Shown in pieces: positions 43,390 to 54,027 of a stretch of DNA of 64,000 nucleotides. Position 1 is the first letter of the stretch; every line of letters begins with the position of its first letter. The stretch is from Pseudo-nitzschia pungens (lineage: Eukaryota; Bacillariophyta; Bacillariophyceae; Bacillariales; Bacillariaceae), in assembly GCA_037355855.1 (NCBI GenBank), contig CM074765.1, positions 3,968,001 through 4,032,000 on the forward strand, read 5' to 3'. The position numbers and the translations under genes were made by a program. The notes beneath the pieces were generated by a model that had not been told where the DNA came from, did not search any database, and was given only the letters and a program-made list of their open reading frames with translations.

Positions 43390-45146
43390 GGTTGGTTATT
43401 CGTGGATAGGTTTTGTGTGGTTTTGTGTGATTTGGGTTGCTTTGGTGACGAGTGAAGTAAGCGATTGGATTGGATTGGATTGGATTGAACCAACACTTTT
43501 TTGGCGTTTTGGAGATGATTCAAAATGTACCGGTAACCTTACTGTAATGTACTTACTGCCACCTGATTTTGATCGAAACTGTTCGTGGTCTCTCGTGAGA
43601 CCAGGATTGCAGTTTATCCATGCATAATTAGTTGCACGGTAGTGTAGCGCCATGACAAAATACTTGTATTTTTAAAAACGGTAAGATTATCGTATCGGTA
43701 GTTGGCTAACCTTGCCGGTGCGTGTATTCATACCGTCCTATTTTCATCATTTATTTTTTCAGTAAGTTAAGGTTTACTTACACTTTGTGTGAGAAGGACT
43801 ATTACTATTGCACGGTACGTGTATGTTGTCAATCTGCCAACATGACTGCACGGCCAAAAATATCGCGATTAAAAGCCTGATGGGAGATGGTTCCCACACA
43901 AAAAATTGTACGAACCCCGAAACGAAGATTACTTCCGAGGCAGCTCGAAATTACTTAAGAAAGAAATCGTGGTAACTCCGTCGAAACGGTCGTTGGTTCA
44001 ACCCGTAACCGTTCCTGCTATCGGGCGCAGGGATTCGAGAAGGCAGCTTAGCTACCGTACCGGTAGAGGTCGCATGTCCGGCGTTAATCAACGGGAATTG
44101 TCAAACTGCCCGTAATTTGTGGTAGGAAGTCGAGAACCTTAAGTTGGAGAATTGGTTAAGTTGAAAGGGCTATTGGAAATATTCGATCGAGAACCCCGTC
44201 GAAGTTCGTCTATTTGTCTTGTGAGGATAAAACCAAGAGTAAGGTAATACGCGTACCATAACAGTAATTGAAGAAGAAAAAGAAGAATCAATCACTCCAA
44301 CGCCAAAAATAAAAATTAATACATAGGGATACTGAAGGTATGTTTTTGAATCATTAAGGATTGCAATAAGTTCGTTTTTTCATTAATTGTGTTTTGAAAT
44401 TTAGCTCCAATATCCACTTACAAGTACGAAGTATAGCCTAATCAAATAATTTTGAATTTCACCTATTTATACGATCAAAATGAAACGAAAAAATAAACAA
44501 AAATACATAATGCCCACTGTTGAATTCAGCAGGAAATCCACGAAAACCTTAAAAAGAGCACAATTAACTCTGTTGGTTAGATACAAGTAATTAAACTATG
44601 AGTGTGCTGAATGGTTGTGGTGAGTGGATTTCATGGTCGGGACATGGTTGGTTGGCGTGAGCTGTTCATGGACTGCGTCATCAGACATCGATGTTCTGTC
44701 ACTATCCTCATATTATAGGAATCTAAATCGATCGCTCTAGAGAGACTACGATAGACATCGATTTGGACCATTCTTCTTTACCTGCAGAAGCGAACCACGA
44801 CGTTGTTCTCCCCGGGTACACTAATTATCATTCGATGGTCTACGGTAGTTAGATTGCTCACGGGATGGGATGGGATGGGATGGGATGGGACGGGATCTAG
44901 CATTCTGTTCCGTTTCGACCCAGGAGACTTCATTCATAAATGCAACGCTATGCATGCGGTCGGGGCGACTAGCACCGCACCGTAGATGGTCGGACCCCCC
45001 ACCCCGGTATATTCATTCATCAGGGATGAAAGAATCTAAAATCCCGTTCCGTGTTCCGTTCCGTTCCGTTCATCGATTCAACATGACCTAGACGGACGGA
45101 TCCCCATCCGTGTCTGTGACTCATTTCACAGAGGTTTGTTCGGTCG
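43390..45146. other. Intergenic region
   Basis: No gene is supported. There is an ATTGG tandem repeat at 43464-43490 upstream of the 43389 start and a GGGAT pentanucleotide repeat at 44861-44895 (a possible G-quadruplex former). A short GTTCC repeat lies at 45048-45070. The stretch 44270-44520 is AT-rich. Confidence 0.45.
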
Positions 45147-46860
45147 TCAGAATCTCTGTCCTTTCCCATCATCAACATCATGGTTCTCGCTGTCGTCGTT
45201 CTCGTCCATCATATAATCGTAGCGAAATTCTGACACGTTCGAGAGAATCAATAAGCAAACAAATGGGTGAGTTGGACTGGAACTGTACTGGAACTGGAAC
45301 TGGAACTGGACTGGATTGCACTCCATTTCATCGCATTGCATTGTTATATTGCATTCGACTGGCTTTCCCTATGCGACACGGTGACTCGCAGTGCGAGACA
45401 AGGTGCGTTGGGAACTACACCGATTCTTTTCCCAATCCAATCCAATCCAATCTATCCCACTTTCATCTCGATATCCATTCGACCAGCGCTTTCCGGCAAT
45501 CGTTGCGTTTGCTTTTGCTATTAGTGCATTCGTGCATGCGTGCGTGCGTACCTTCCCCGGGCTGTATGTCCCGTGTCGCGTACATGGAGAAGAGCTGGCA
45601 AAACGAAGGAATCGTTGCGATTTTCGTCGCTGTCGTCTCGGCGCTTCGTGTTCCTTCCGGACATCCCTCGGGAGGCGAACAAACACCAACCGCCAGCGGG
45701 GGATGGTAGTTTCGAAGGTCGAACAGCTCCTCCTCCTCCGAGTCGGTTCCGATCGAAAGCGGGGTTCTCCCGCCCAGGTTGTCGGCGAATGCGTCGCCCC
45801 TGGCGTCGTTGAAGAGGGACCCGTGGTCGAAGGCGATGCAGAGGGAGGCCTCGCCGGGGTTCACGGTGTACACGCCCTCCGTTCCGTCGGGAAACACCCG
45901 CGCCAACATCGGACGGGAAAGGTAGGTCCACATGAGAGCGTCGCATGCCCAATCGTGTGCGTTGTGCCGCTCTTTGTCGTGGAGGTACTCGAGGAACTTC
46001 CGGAAAGTGGGGAACGCGACAGCGACGGATGCATCCTCCGTATCGTCGTACTTCTCTGTGTTTTTTGCTGCTGTTGTCGATGCTGATGACGATGATGATG
46101 CTGTTGATACAAACGAAGCGGTGTAACTTCCGTCCCAGACGATGGTGCCCTGCGGGACAAAACCTGTAGCGTGTATCGTGCGCCCAATGGTACTGTCGTA
46201 TCGGATTTCGTAGGGGATTTTCATGCCGCGGAAACCACCTAGAAGTGGTTGCTGCTGCTGCTGCTGCTGCTGCTTTTCTGTTTTGGGAATGGCGGAAGGT
46301 TCCGGGCCTTTCATTCCCACCGCGAAATAGTACGCTTCCTCGAAGACTCTCCACGTCTCTTGCTCCGTTGGTATCCTTGAATACGGCGGCTCAGGAGAAG
46401 AATCAGCGTCAGGAGCGGCAGCATTCAAAATCTCCGAAGCAGCAGCGTTGGTCTCCGTTTCGGTTTCCTCGTAGGAAACACCGAATCTATCGCTGTACAA
46501 GGGGCAACCATAAAGCTTTAGCAATTCCGTCGTATCGTGTTCCCCGGAAAGCACACTTTGTGCGTAACGCTCCCAAATCCGATCGGCGGTTGTTGTCTCG
46601 TTGCGGTTTGCGTCTCCCGGGTTGCCAGAAACGTCGTTGCGGACGGTCGTCGTTGGAATATCGCCGCGTATCTCGTGGAATGCATCATTAAAAAAATAAA
46701 ACGTTGCGAGTGTTTGCAACAACACGACGAATCCGATTGCCGTCAACAACCGTTTCATCCTCGCCGAGAACTTCGTCTTTCTGTGTTGCAGCGGTTTTGT
46801 CCGAACCGTCTCTTGGTGCGTCGTGGAAGCCGTTCTCGTGCACGGTGTGATGACTCGCAT
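45147..46860 (-). CDS. SET-domain protein with an N-terminal membrane anchor
   Basis: The CDS reads complement(join(45147..45229, 45552..46860)), 463 aa. The 322-bp intron (GAAG|GTACGC ... GTGTCAG|AA) joins IQPGE to EFRYDYMMDEN and so restores the SET C-terminal GEE(L/F).YDY motif. The N-terminal SET segment is at about residue 225 (GRTIHATGFVPQGTIVWDG). A hydrophobic stretch (LLTAIGFVVLLQTLATFYFF) near residues 38-57 suggests a type II membrane or secretory protein; an alternative start at 46758 would put it at the very N-terminus. The central NHS-type SET motif is weak (CIAFDHGSLFNDA), and the post-SET cysteines are absent, so methyltransferase activity is uncertain. Such SET-like proteins often act on non-histone targets. 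Confidence 0.75.
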
Positions 46861-47650
46861 GGAGATAAAAACTACTACTAATTGTTGAAATCTGTAGTAC
46901 ACGTTAAATACGAAGCACGAAACAATAAATAAGAGTCCTATTGGTTAAAAAGAGAAAAGCATGATCGATCTCTTCAATCCTGGACAATTGCGATCTACTT
47001 CCTTGTACATTCCGAACCCTTTACTTTGAACTTATACATGTACGGTAGGAAAAAAGAAGTTTTGTTTCATTCAATTTGGGAATAAAACTTTGTCGGCGTG
47101 ATAATTTTTAAGATATCACAAAGTTCGTGCCTCTTGTTGTCTTTGTTTTTTTAAAATGCGTAAGATTTACATAGTCCATAAGGTAACCCTACCGAAATGT
47201 GTTGCATATTACTACTAATAATATGTAGGCGGGCAAGCGGGCGTGGAACTCCTCATACGATCACACATTTTTGTAGATCTCAAAACTAGTACCGTACGAG
47301 TGCGTAACGTACTGTATTAGTACTACTACTGGAGATTCCCAACAGCTGTCCCTCGGTTCTACGTACCTTCGAACAAATTTCTACATGAACTGGAGGACAT
47401 TATGTTAGGAATTTGCACAACATACCGGTTGTACGACGAAGGAGTAATAATAATAGTATGTTTCTTCCTACTTCTTGTTATTTGTAAGCGTGCTGTTGAT
47501 AGTACGATAGGAGCAGTCGTAGTACTAGCAGTACTACTAGTAGTAGTAGTTGCTATGATACATCGGGATATCTCTTATCGAGAACGCATCAGATACTATT
47601 ACTACTACTTACTGGTTGCTGTTGGCTTCCTCCTCGTGAGGTCGCTGTGG
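46861..47650. other. Intergenic region
   Basis: No gene on either strand is convincing. The long plus-strand ORF beginning at 47402 is the antisense shadow of the next gene. At 47334-47365 AACAGCTGTCCCTCGGTTC resembles one arm of the 93-bp inverted repeat at 56138. Confidence 0.45.
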
Positions 47651-49384
47651 TTAGCAGTAGTAGTTCGCCCGGGTAATCTTGTACTGCTTTCGTCTCTTCC
47701 GGGACCAGTTGGGTCTCCTTTGGTTTCCCCAGTAGACACAAGCCGGCATGGGGGTTCGGGAATTGCCCTTGAACCGCAGGGCCGACCTTCCCCCGTGTCC
47801 GGACTTCGCTCCCTCGTAGATGGACAGGACGTCCAGCGCGGGGTCGGATTCGCAGTCGTCGTTATCGTTATCGTCGTCGTCGTCGTCGTCGTTATCGTCG
47901 TCGTCTTTGGATTCGGGACGTGCCGTGCCGTGGGTCTCCGGAACCGGGGATCCGATCGGCGGCTGCCCCGGGTCGGGAACCACCGGGACGAAGGGCTGCG
48001 GCTCGGAGGGGCTCACCGGTGTCGCACCGGTGGCTTGGTGGTGGCGGCGGCGGGCCTGCTTGCGGGCCCTGGACATGCCCAGCTTGGCAGCGGTGCAATA
48101 GGACAGCGGCCTGTCCCCCTCCCGCTCCATCGAGTGCACGGTTTCGCACCCCGACAGCACGCTCCAGGAGCCGCTCGTTCCGTTTCCGTCCGCGGTGTTG
48201 GCGGCGGCGGTTGCCCCATCGGCGCTCGGGGCCGAGAACGAGAACGAGAACGAGGTTTCCTCGTCGTCCCCGGCATCCGATGCCCGGTCGCCCGGTGGTT
48301 CCCACCGCTCCGAGCCCGAATCGAAGGCAGCGGTGCCGGTGATCGATGCCACCGAGAGCGACGAGTCTGTGGTTTCGATCCCCGAGCAAGAAATCGTCGA
48401 GCGCTCTTCCTCGTTGCGGGTGTCGTGGCATTCCAAAGCGCCCACGACAGACCCGCACCCCGTGTCCGCTGCGGTTGCGGCTGCAGCTGCAGCTGCGGTT
48501 GCATCTCCACTCTCCTCGTCCGCGTCGGCTTGCCGCAAACCAAAACCGTCCCCAAAACCGGGCGGTGAATGCGGCGATGACAGGCATGTTCCTTCGTCGA
48601 TGGTCTCCGGGTCCTCGTAGTCGTATTCGTATTCGTATTCGTAGTCGTATTCGTAGTCGCAATCGTACTCGTACTCGCGCTCGTAGTTGTCACCGTCGTG
48701 GTTATCCTCGCATCGCAGAACCGGTCGCTTCCGGGCCAGCAGTCGTTCGCGGTGCGATTCGATCGAACGCCGGACCATCGTTTCCGCCAGCGCCAGGACG
48801 CGGCGACGCCACGAGATCGATCGGGGCTCGGCCAGATTCCGGCAGGCCTCCCGGATTTGCACCCAGTCCGTGACGTGCGGATCCCACCGAAAGAAATGGT
48901 CGCACGCGCTGCACAGCACGAAGCTGCACCCAGAGCACCATTGCACCAGCATCCGACACCTGGGGCAGATGGTCATGTCGAAATACCCGGATCTGGTTTC
49001 CTCGCAAAATAGATCGAGGGTGGCTTCCCAGTGGGGTCCGAACACGTCCATGAACTGTCTTGCCAGCACGACTGATTTGTGCCAGGCGACGCCATCGGAG
49101 CGTATCTTTCGCTGTTCCCGCCGGATGCGATTGAGCAGGGAACCGGGGGACGCAAAATTTTCCGAGAGGCACAGTTGTACCAGTCGACCGTGCTCCAGGA
49201 TCGGAACCAAAGCCTTGGCATTGGCATTGGCAATGGTGTTGTTGCTCTCGATTCCGCCGTTGTTTTGGATGTGGCAAATGCTCGCCCGGACGATCTCGGT
49301 GGGGAGGCCCGTGAGCTTCCAAACCTTGGAGTTGGGCGTCTGCAAGCTGGTGCTGTCTTGGTCGGTCGAAGAATCTGAATCCAT
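47651..49384 (-). CDS. Cys-cluster protein of unknown function with acidic repeats
   Basis: This 577-aa ORF starts at the ATG at 49384 (MDSDSSTDQD); codons further upstream lack an ATG. A compact N-terminal part (about 20-230) holds LTGLPTEIVRASICHIQ and a Cys-rich zinc-finger candidate near residues 140-160 (CPRCRMLVQWCSGCSFVLCSAC), reminiscent of zinc ribbons. A run of about 25 Tyr-Glu/Asp residues follows (YEYEYDYED), then Ala, Ser and Asp-Asn tracts. Near the C-terminus a basic stretch (RARKQARRRHH) precedes SALRFKGNSRTPMPACVYWG. The acidic Tyr repeat comes from a GAATAC hexanucleotide run. No enzyme motif is seen. Confidence 0.6.
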   Translation of the reverse strand: MDSDSSTDQDSTSLQTPNSKVWKLTGLPTEIVRASICHIQNNGGIESNNTIANANAKALVPILEHGRLVQLCLSENFASPGSLLNRIRREQRKIRSDGVAWHKSVVLARQFMDVFGPHWEATLDLFCEETRSGYFDMTICPRCRMLVQWCSGCSFVLCSACDHFFRWDPHVTDWVQIREACRNLAEPRSISWRRRVLALAETMVRRSIESHRERLLARKRPVLRCEDNHDGDNYEREYEYDCDYEYDYEYEYEYDYEDPETIDEGTCLSSPHSPPGFGDGFGLRQADADEESGDATAAAAAAATAADTGCGSVVGALECHDTRNEEERSTISCSGIETTDSSLSVASITGTAAFDSGSERWEPPGDRASDAGDDEETSFSFSFSAPSADGATAAANTADGNGTSGSWSVLSGCETVHSMEREGDRPLSYCTAAKLGMSRARKQARRRHHQATGATPVSPSEPQPFVPVVPDPGQPPIGSPVPETHGTARPESKDDDDNDDDDDDDNDNDDCESDPALDVLSIYEGAKSGHGGRSALRFKGNSRTPMPACVYWGNQRRPNWSRKRRKQYKITRANYYC

Positions 49385-50032
49385 GGTGTGAGTGGTGCTG
49401 GGGGAAATCAATCTCTGTTGTTGCTGTGGGCTCGAAATGGTTTTGTTGTTCAGTGTCGTTCTTGGTATTCTCTATGGCTTCTGAAGCAACACGCGACGGG
49501 AAGAGCTATGCTGTTCTCCGCCGTTGTTGTTCTTATTATTTGGAATTGCCGTCTCGACTTTTTTATGAGGATTGATTGCGTTGCGTTGCATTCAATGATT
49601 GTGAGTTGCGGTTGACTTCGAATAATGCTTCCCCGTAGTGGTCTCCTTCACACTGCATTATTTATTTCATTGATCGGTTGATTCGTTCATTCGGGTCTTG
49701 TTCTTGTTGTTCCATAATCTTACCGTATGTTTGGGCAGTTTGGGATGGGTTTCGCATGTTCTGTGTCGCGAAAGGCGCATGTTTGGAATCCCCGTTCTGC
49801 AACAACATTGTTGTCATACCGTAAGATTACTTGTGCTACATGCGGTGCGTACTGGATCCACTTTCCGCTTCGGGTTGGGCGTTGGGCGTTTGGCCCAGTA
49901 ATATGTTTTTGCGCTAACCTTACCGACCGATTTTGAATGTTGGGTCGTGGATGGTGCGTTCGAATGGATCGATCCGAAACAGTAACACTTCTTGGTACCG
50001 GTACGTAGTTGTTTTAATTGAGAGATGATTAT
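49385..50032. other. Intergenic region
   Basis: Probably the leader and promoter of the gene at 49384, followed by unassigned sequence with scattered TTACCG motifs. No gene is supported. Confidence 0.4.
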
Positions 50033-50145
50033 TACTTCCTCCGTTCCGAAATAACTGTGCGATGACTGAAGTGTTTGCGTTCCGAAATAAGTGTTGCTTT
50101 GTGTAGAAAATACGTAGAAGGTGTACCACGAACATCAAAATTATT
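50033..50145 (+). repeat. Stowaway-like repeat end
   Basis: It begins TTCCTCCGTTCCGAAATAAC and continues with a stretch matched at 7043-7150. The start is close to the CTCCCTCCGTTCC end consensus of Stowaway (Tc1/mariner) MITEs of plants. A second half-copy of the motif (GTTCCGAAATAAGTG) lies 40 bp inside. The opposite end was not found. Confidence 0.55.
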
Positions 50146-50357
50146 TTTCTTTAATTTTTTTTTTCGTGCACTGCACAAAATAGGTGCGCATCGTGCAAAA
50201 AACAGACTAAAACAAACACAAAATTAAAAATTAACACACACGAACAAATCACGCAAAATTCGAGAATTAATTAATTTTAATTAATTAATCGACGAAAAAT
50301 AGGCTATCTTTGGAGGATGAAACGGAAGACAAGAACTCTCTTCCTGTTTCTATCACC

Positions 50358-50376
50358 TATCGTTTAGCTGCGGCGG
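50358..50376 (+). repeat. Left inverted repeat of the piggyBac-like element
   Basis: 19 bp, exact inverted match to 55961-55979. Confidence 0.75.
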
Positions 50377-50776
50377 AAAAATCTACTGGTGACCAGTTGT
50401 TTTAGGACCATCCTATATTCCTGATCGTATTAGTCAAATAACAGTTTAATGTTAATCTGATGAGTCTTATTTTACTCATATTTCGAAATATATTCTGGTG
50501 CGCCAAAAACAATCTAACCGACATCAGATTTTGGCTTCTTTTCCTGTGTTTCCACAATCTAAAATGTACCGAACACTTACAGAAAAGCATAAAAGGTGGT
50601 GTCAGGAACAAATGGTCCGATGACAATTGTATTGTTATTGGATCAACAGAATTCTTGTCAAGAGGATAGTAAGACTGTTTGTTGAGTTTGTTGATTTACT
50701 CAGTAGTAGCGTTTGATTTTTCTTTTCTTTGTAACACAACAATCAACCTGAAAGAATCGATATTGACACGACAATC

Positions 50777-53700
50777 ATGAATACCAACGACGACGACGAC
50801 GACACTCCTTCCCCGATGCCGGTGGTGAGACTTTCTCGAAACATGCACTCTGATCTTAGCACCATTACTCGTACCACAACACAAGAAGAAGATACTACTG
50901 ATACTACTGTTGTCGGGATTGATGATAATATCCAACCCACAAAATTTTCTTCACAAGAAATAATCGATGCTCAAAACAAATACTTCGAACAACAATACGC
51001 CGAAGACCATATGTGTCGTGACGGAGGAGACAGTGACGAAGATGGTTCAGAAGCAAGATCATTTGATGTGGTAGCGTCTTTAAACAGAGAAAAACAATAC
51101 AACAACGCAAATCATTCTGATTCTATCTTCGATTATGAGCTTTATGAATGTAAGAATGGAATTCTAAACAAACAGAATATCGATTACCCTAAGGTACCTC
51201 TTGATTTCCGACCTTCCGGTTTGAAGAAAGGAGAGCCTCCATTCGAAAAAGTGGACAATCCTGGATCATGGAACAGGTACTACTTTGAACCAAAATTCAA
51301 AGAAGGGAAATATCTTTATCATTGTATGCCCAGTGGGTGTATTCCATTTCGGGATGCGTCGATACCTGAAGGTATCGACGCCGGCCCTGTTAGATTCCAC
51401 AAAGAGAGTGGATGGACGTTCCACTACAAAGGATGGAATGCAGAAAAGGGAATAAATAAATACAGAACTGGAACAGAAAATAATCTCTTTCCTACAAACA
51501 GGAAAGGATGTCTTGACAAAGATAAGTTGATAAAGCATGGACTAACTGTCGAGAGGATTCGCGATGATGATGCTCTGTTTTTCTATCAGCTTATCATCCC
51601 ATTACACTACCCAGATCGATCCGGTGTTGAAGGAGATGAGAGGATGCCTTACTTCCCTCTTGTTACTTGGTTCAGTAATCTTTATGCCAATCGAAAGAAC
51701 GATGGTTACGGACATCAGATAAAATCTATTTCCCATGAAGAAGTAGTCAAATTCGATGGTTGTTTATTCATGCATGGTGCTTGTGGTGGAGGGAGTTCTC
51801 AAGATATTAAAAATCGATGGGATCCCAACGATTGTATGTACAATAAAACTATCCATCGAACTATGAGCCTTTGGAGGTGGAGGGAGATTAAAGAGAACTT
51901 AAAGCTATCCAACAATTATGAGGAAGAACACAGGGTACCATTCAATCCTTCAAATAAGTTCGATTATATTTACAAAGTCCTTGTTCACAACACTAATTAT
52001 ATAACAAAAAGAGCCGATCAAGATCTCGTGGTAGATGAAACCACTTGGGCATTTGGTGGTTACGGGGGTGCTAACGTTTATTTCACTCCGGGGAAAAGGA
52101 CAAGTAGAGGTGGTCAAACAACTCTCTTATTTGATTGTTATAGGATACGTCCGAGAGCATATATACACCGGGTTGGAAAGTACAAATGCGCTCCAGGTTT
52201 TACCAGAAGGGGTCAGTCGGAAGTATTCGAACTAGTGACGAATGGTGTTCTACCACAGATTGGTCCAGATAAACTATGGGTTGAACCACCACACTTGACT
52301 GTCGATAATTTTTTCAATGGTGATGTAATCTTGGATTGGATGGGAAGAAACGGTTTGTCTATGCTAGGTACTGTTTCTAGATCGTGTCTTCCGAAAGGTG
52401 TTCCATCTCTTTATCTACATAAAGACAACGCTCCACCGAGTAAGAAACAAAAGTCTAGGGTTGCCCGGCTTACCAATCCTATCACTTTAGTGAAAAGGTT
52501 TTTCTTCCCAGAAAAAGGGGACAAGAAAAAACCGGAACAACAAAAACCCCAGTTATCCTCAACAAAAATACCACTTGTTTCCCCAGCAAACAAAAAATCC
52601 CATACAACGACTGTACCACCCAAATACCCAACAACCCGACCTCCACCATTTGATCGACACAATACCGATTCGAAAAATTACTTTCCATTGACAGACAAGA
52701 AAGGGACATCGATTACAAATGTCGAAGAAGGAACAATCGATAAAGAACATACAGGAAGGAACACTCCGATTCAACCATTATATACAAGAGTCCATTGTAG
52801 CTTTCAAAGCACCGGATCGACGAATATAGGATCCGTAAATTCCATATCTTCTTCAGAATGTTATGTCCAACGGAAAAGTAGGGGACAAGGAAATAACAAA
52901 AGAAACTGGTGCATCGAAATGAATCAAAGTAGAGAGTTATATCTACATACATACGGAAAGATAGATCAAGCCGATTCGATGATAGCAAGAGCACGTCTTC
53001 AGTATCGATCATGGAAATACTATCACTCGGCGATTAATCATGCCAAAGCACTGAGTATAGCTGTTGCTTATGACATGTACAAAGAATGTACAGAAGGAAG
53101 TCTTGATCCAACTTGGGCAAAAAAAAAAATTTTAACAGCACACCAATTCCAATCGAAATTGGCGTTACAGATGCTTACTTACAACCCTCTCGAAAACAAA
53201 TACCCTGGCGACACAATGTTAAGGAAATCGATGCAAGAAACGAAAGATAGAAGAAGTCGAAACAAATGGCCTCTAAGAATCCGAAAGAGATATAGGAGGA
53301 GCAATAGGTCCATTTACGTCGCAAATGGAGTCGTATGCGACTATCTATCTCGTGAAGTGGTAAACCAAGCGCTGTTTAATGGACGTCTATGTATAGAAGG
53401 TCAAGTTCTGAAATATCATGGTATGGAGAAAATAACAAATAAGAGTGGAAGACTTTGTTATATGTGTGGAAGAAGATGTTATACTTGTTGTTCTAAATGC
53501 ACCGACAAAAACGGCACACCGATTACTTTATGTTGTATGTCAGCAAGAGACTGGTCTTCAGACTCTACTGTTATTACACAACATCCTCGATGGTGTTATC
53601 ATGAATACCACGATCCAGCTTACTTTGGACTTGGCAGAAAAGATTTTAAATCTATCAGGAGCGACGAAAAGAAATGGATTGGAGTACCCACAGAAGATGA

Positions 53701-53977
53701 TATACAAACTAATAGGGAGTATGTGTACTATCTGCTGGGAAGAGACGACTTGTTAAAGAAAGAAGAAGAACAAGAAGAAATAATCCAATCGATAACCGAA
53801 TCGAAAGAAAAGGAAAAGAAGAAAAAGAAAACTGATATTACAAACAAATCGATATCGATACACGAAGACAAACAACAATCACAAGAGACTATCATGACTG
53901 TCGACACAGAAGAGATATTATTCAATACACAGGAGTCAACCGATTCACCAGATATCAAATGTAGTGGAATTATCTAA
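50777..53977 (+). CDS. PiggyBac-like transposase
   Basis: This is a 1066-aa intact ORF. The acidic Asp/Thr-rich N-terminus is followed by the RNase H-like catalytic core with the piggyBac residues: D420 (LVVDETTW), D510 (LTVDNFFNG), and D730/D733 (GKIDQADSMI, equivalent to the GVDRAD motif). A long insertion (about 550-700) is Lys/Pro/Thr-rich. At the C-terminus (about 890-950) CYMCGRRCYTCCSKC, LCC and RWCYHEYH form the Cys/His-rich DNA-binding domain expected of the family, followed by an acidic, Ser-rich tail. At over 1000 residues it is nearly twice the usual 550-650. The ATG at 50777 is the first in frame. All catalytic residues are kept and no stops are present, so it may be active. Confidence 0.85.
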   Translation: MNTNDDDDDTPSPMPVVRLSRNMHSDLSTITRTTTQEEDTTDTTVVGIDDNIQPTKFSSQEIIDAQNKYFEQQYAEDHMCRDGGDSDEDGSEARSFDVVASLNREKQYNNANHSDSIFDYELYECKNGILNKQNIDYPKVPLDFRPSGLKKGEPPFEKVDNPGSWNRYYFEPKFKEGKYLYHCMPSGCIPFRDASIPEGIDAGPVRFHKESGWTFHYKGWNAEKGINKYRTGTENNLFPTNRKGCLDKDKLIKHGLTVERIRDDDALFFYQLIIPLHYPDRSGVEGDERMPYFPLVTWFSNLYANRKNDGYGHQIKSISHEEVVKFDGCLFMHGACGGGSSQDIKNRWDPNDCMYNKTIHRTMSLWRWREIKENLKLSNNYEEEHRVPFNPSNKFDYIYKVLVHNTNYITKRADQDLVVDETTWAFGGYGGANVYFTPGKRTSRGGQTTLLFDCYRIRPRAYIHRVGKYKCAPGFTRRGQSEVFELVTNGVLPQIGPDKLWVEPPHLTVDNFFNGDVILDWMGRNGLSMLGTVSRSCLPKGVPSLYLHKDNAPPSKKQKSRVARLTNPITLVKRFFFPEKGDKKKPEQQKPQLSSTKIPLVSPANKKSHTTTVPPKYPTTRPPPFDRHNTDSKNYFPLTDKKGTSITNVEEGTIDKEHTGRNTPIQPLYTRVHCSFQSTGSTNIGSVNSISSSECYVQRKSRGQGNNKRNWCIEMNQSRELYLHTYGKIDQADSMIARARLQYRSWKYYHSAINHAKALSIAVAYDMYKECTEGSLDPTWAKKKILTAHQFQSKLALQMLTYNPLENKYPGDTMLRKSMQETKDRRSRNKWPLRIRKRYRRSNRSIYVANGVVCDYLSREVVNQALFNGRLCIEGQVLKYHGMEKITNKSGRLCYMCGRRCYTCCSKCTDKNGTPITLCCMSARDWSSDSTVITQHPRWCYHEYHDPAYFGLGRKDFKSIRSDEKKWIGVPTEDDIQTNREYVYYLLGRDDLLKKEEEQEEIIQSITESKEKEKKKKKTDITNKSISIHEDKQQSQETIMTVDTEEILFNTQESTDSPDIKCSGII

Positions 53978-54027
53978 AAATAAAGAACAATAAAAGATTA
54001 TTAATGGTGGTGTGTATTCCTAAGAAC

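Noticed and set aside
42610..43455. 281-codon plus-strand ORF opposite the unknown gene
   Set aside because: It is rich in Cys/Arg/Val from reading the CAG/ACA repeats backwards. The minus frame has the better protein-like centre and start context.
47402..48568. 388-codon plus-strand ORF with hydrophobic N-terminus
   Set aside because: It is mostly the antisense of the 47651-49384 gene in GC-rich, repeat-rich DNA, with a composition typical of shadows (Arg/Gly/Val runs).
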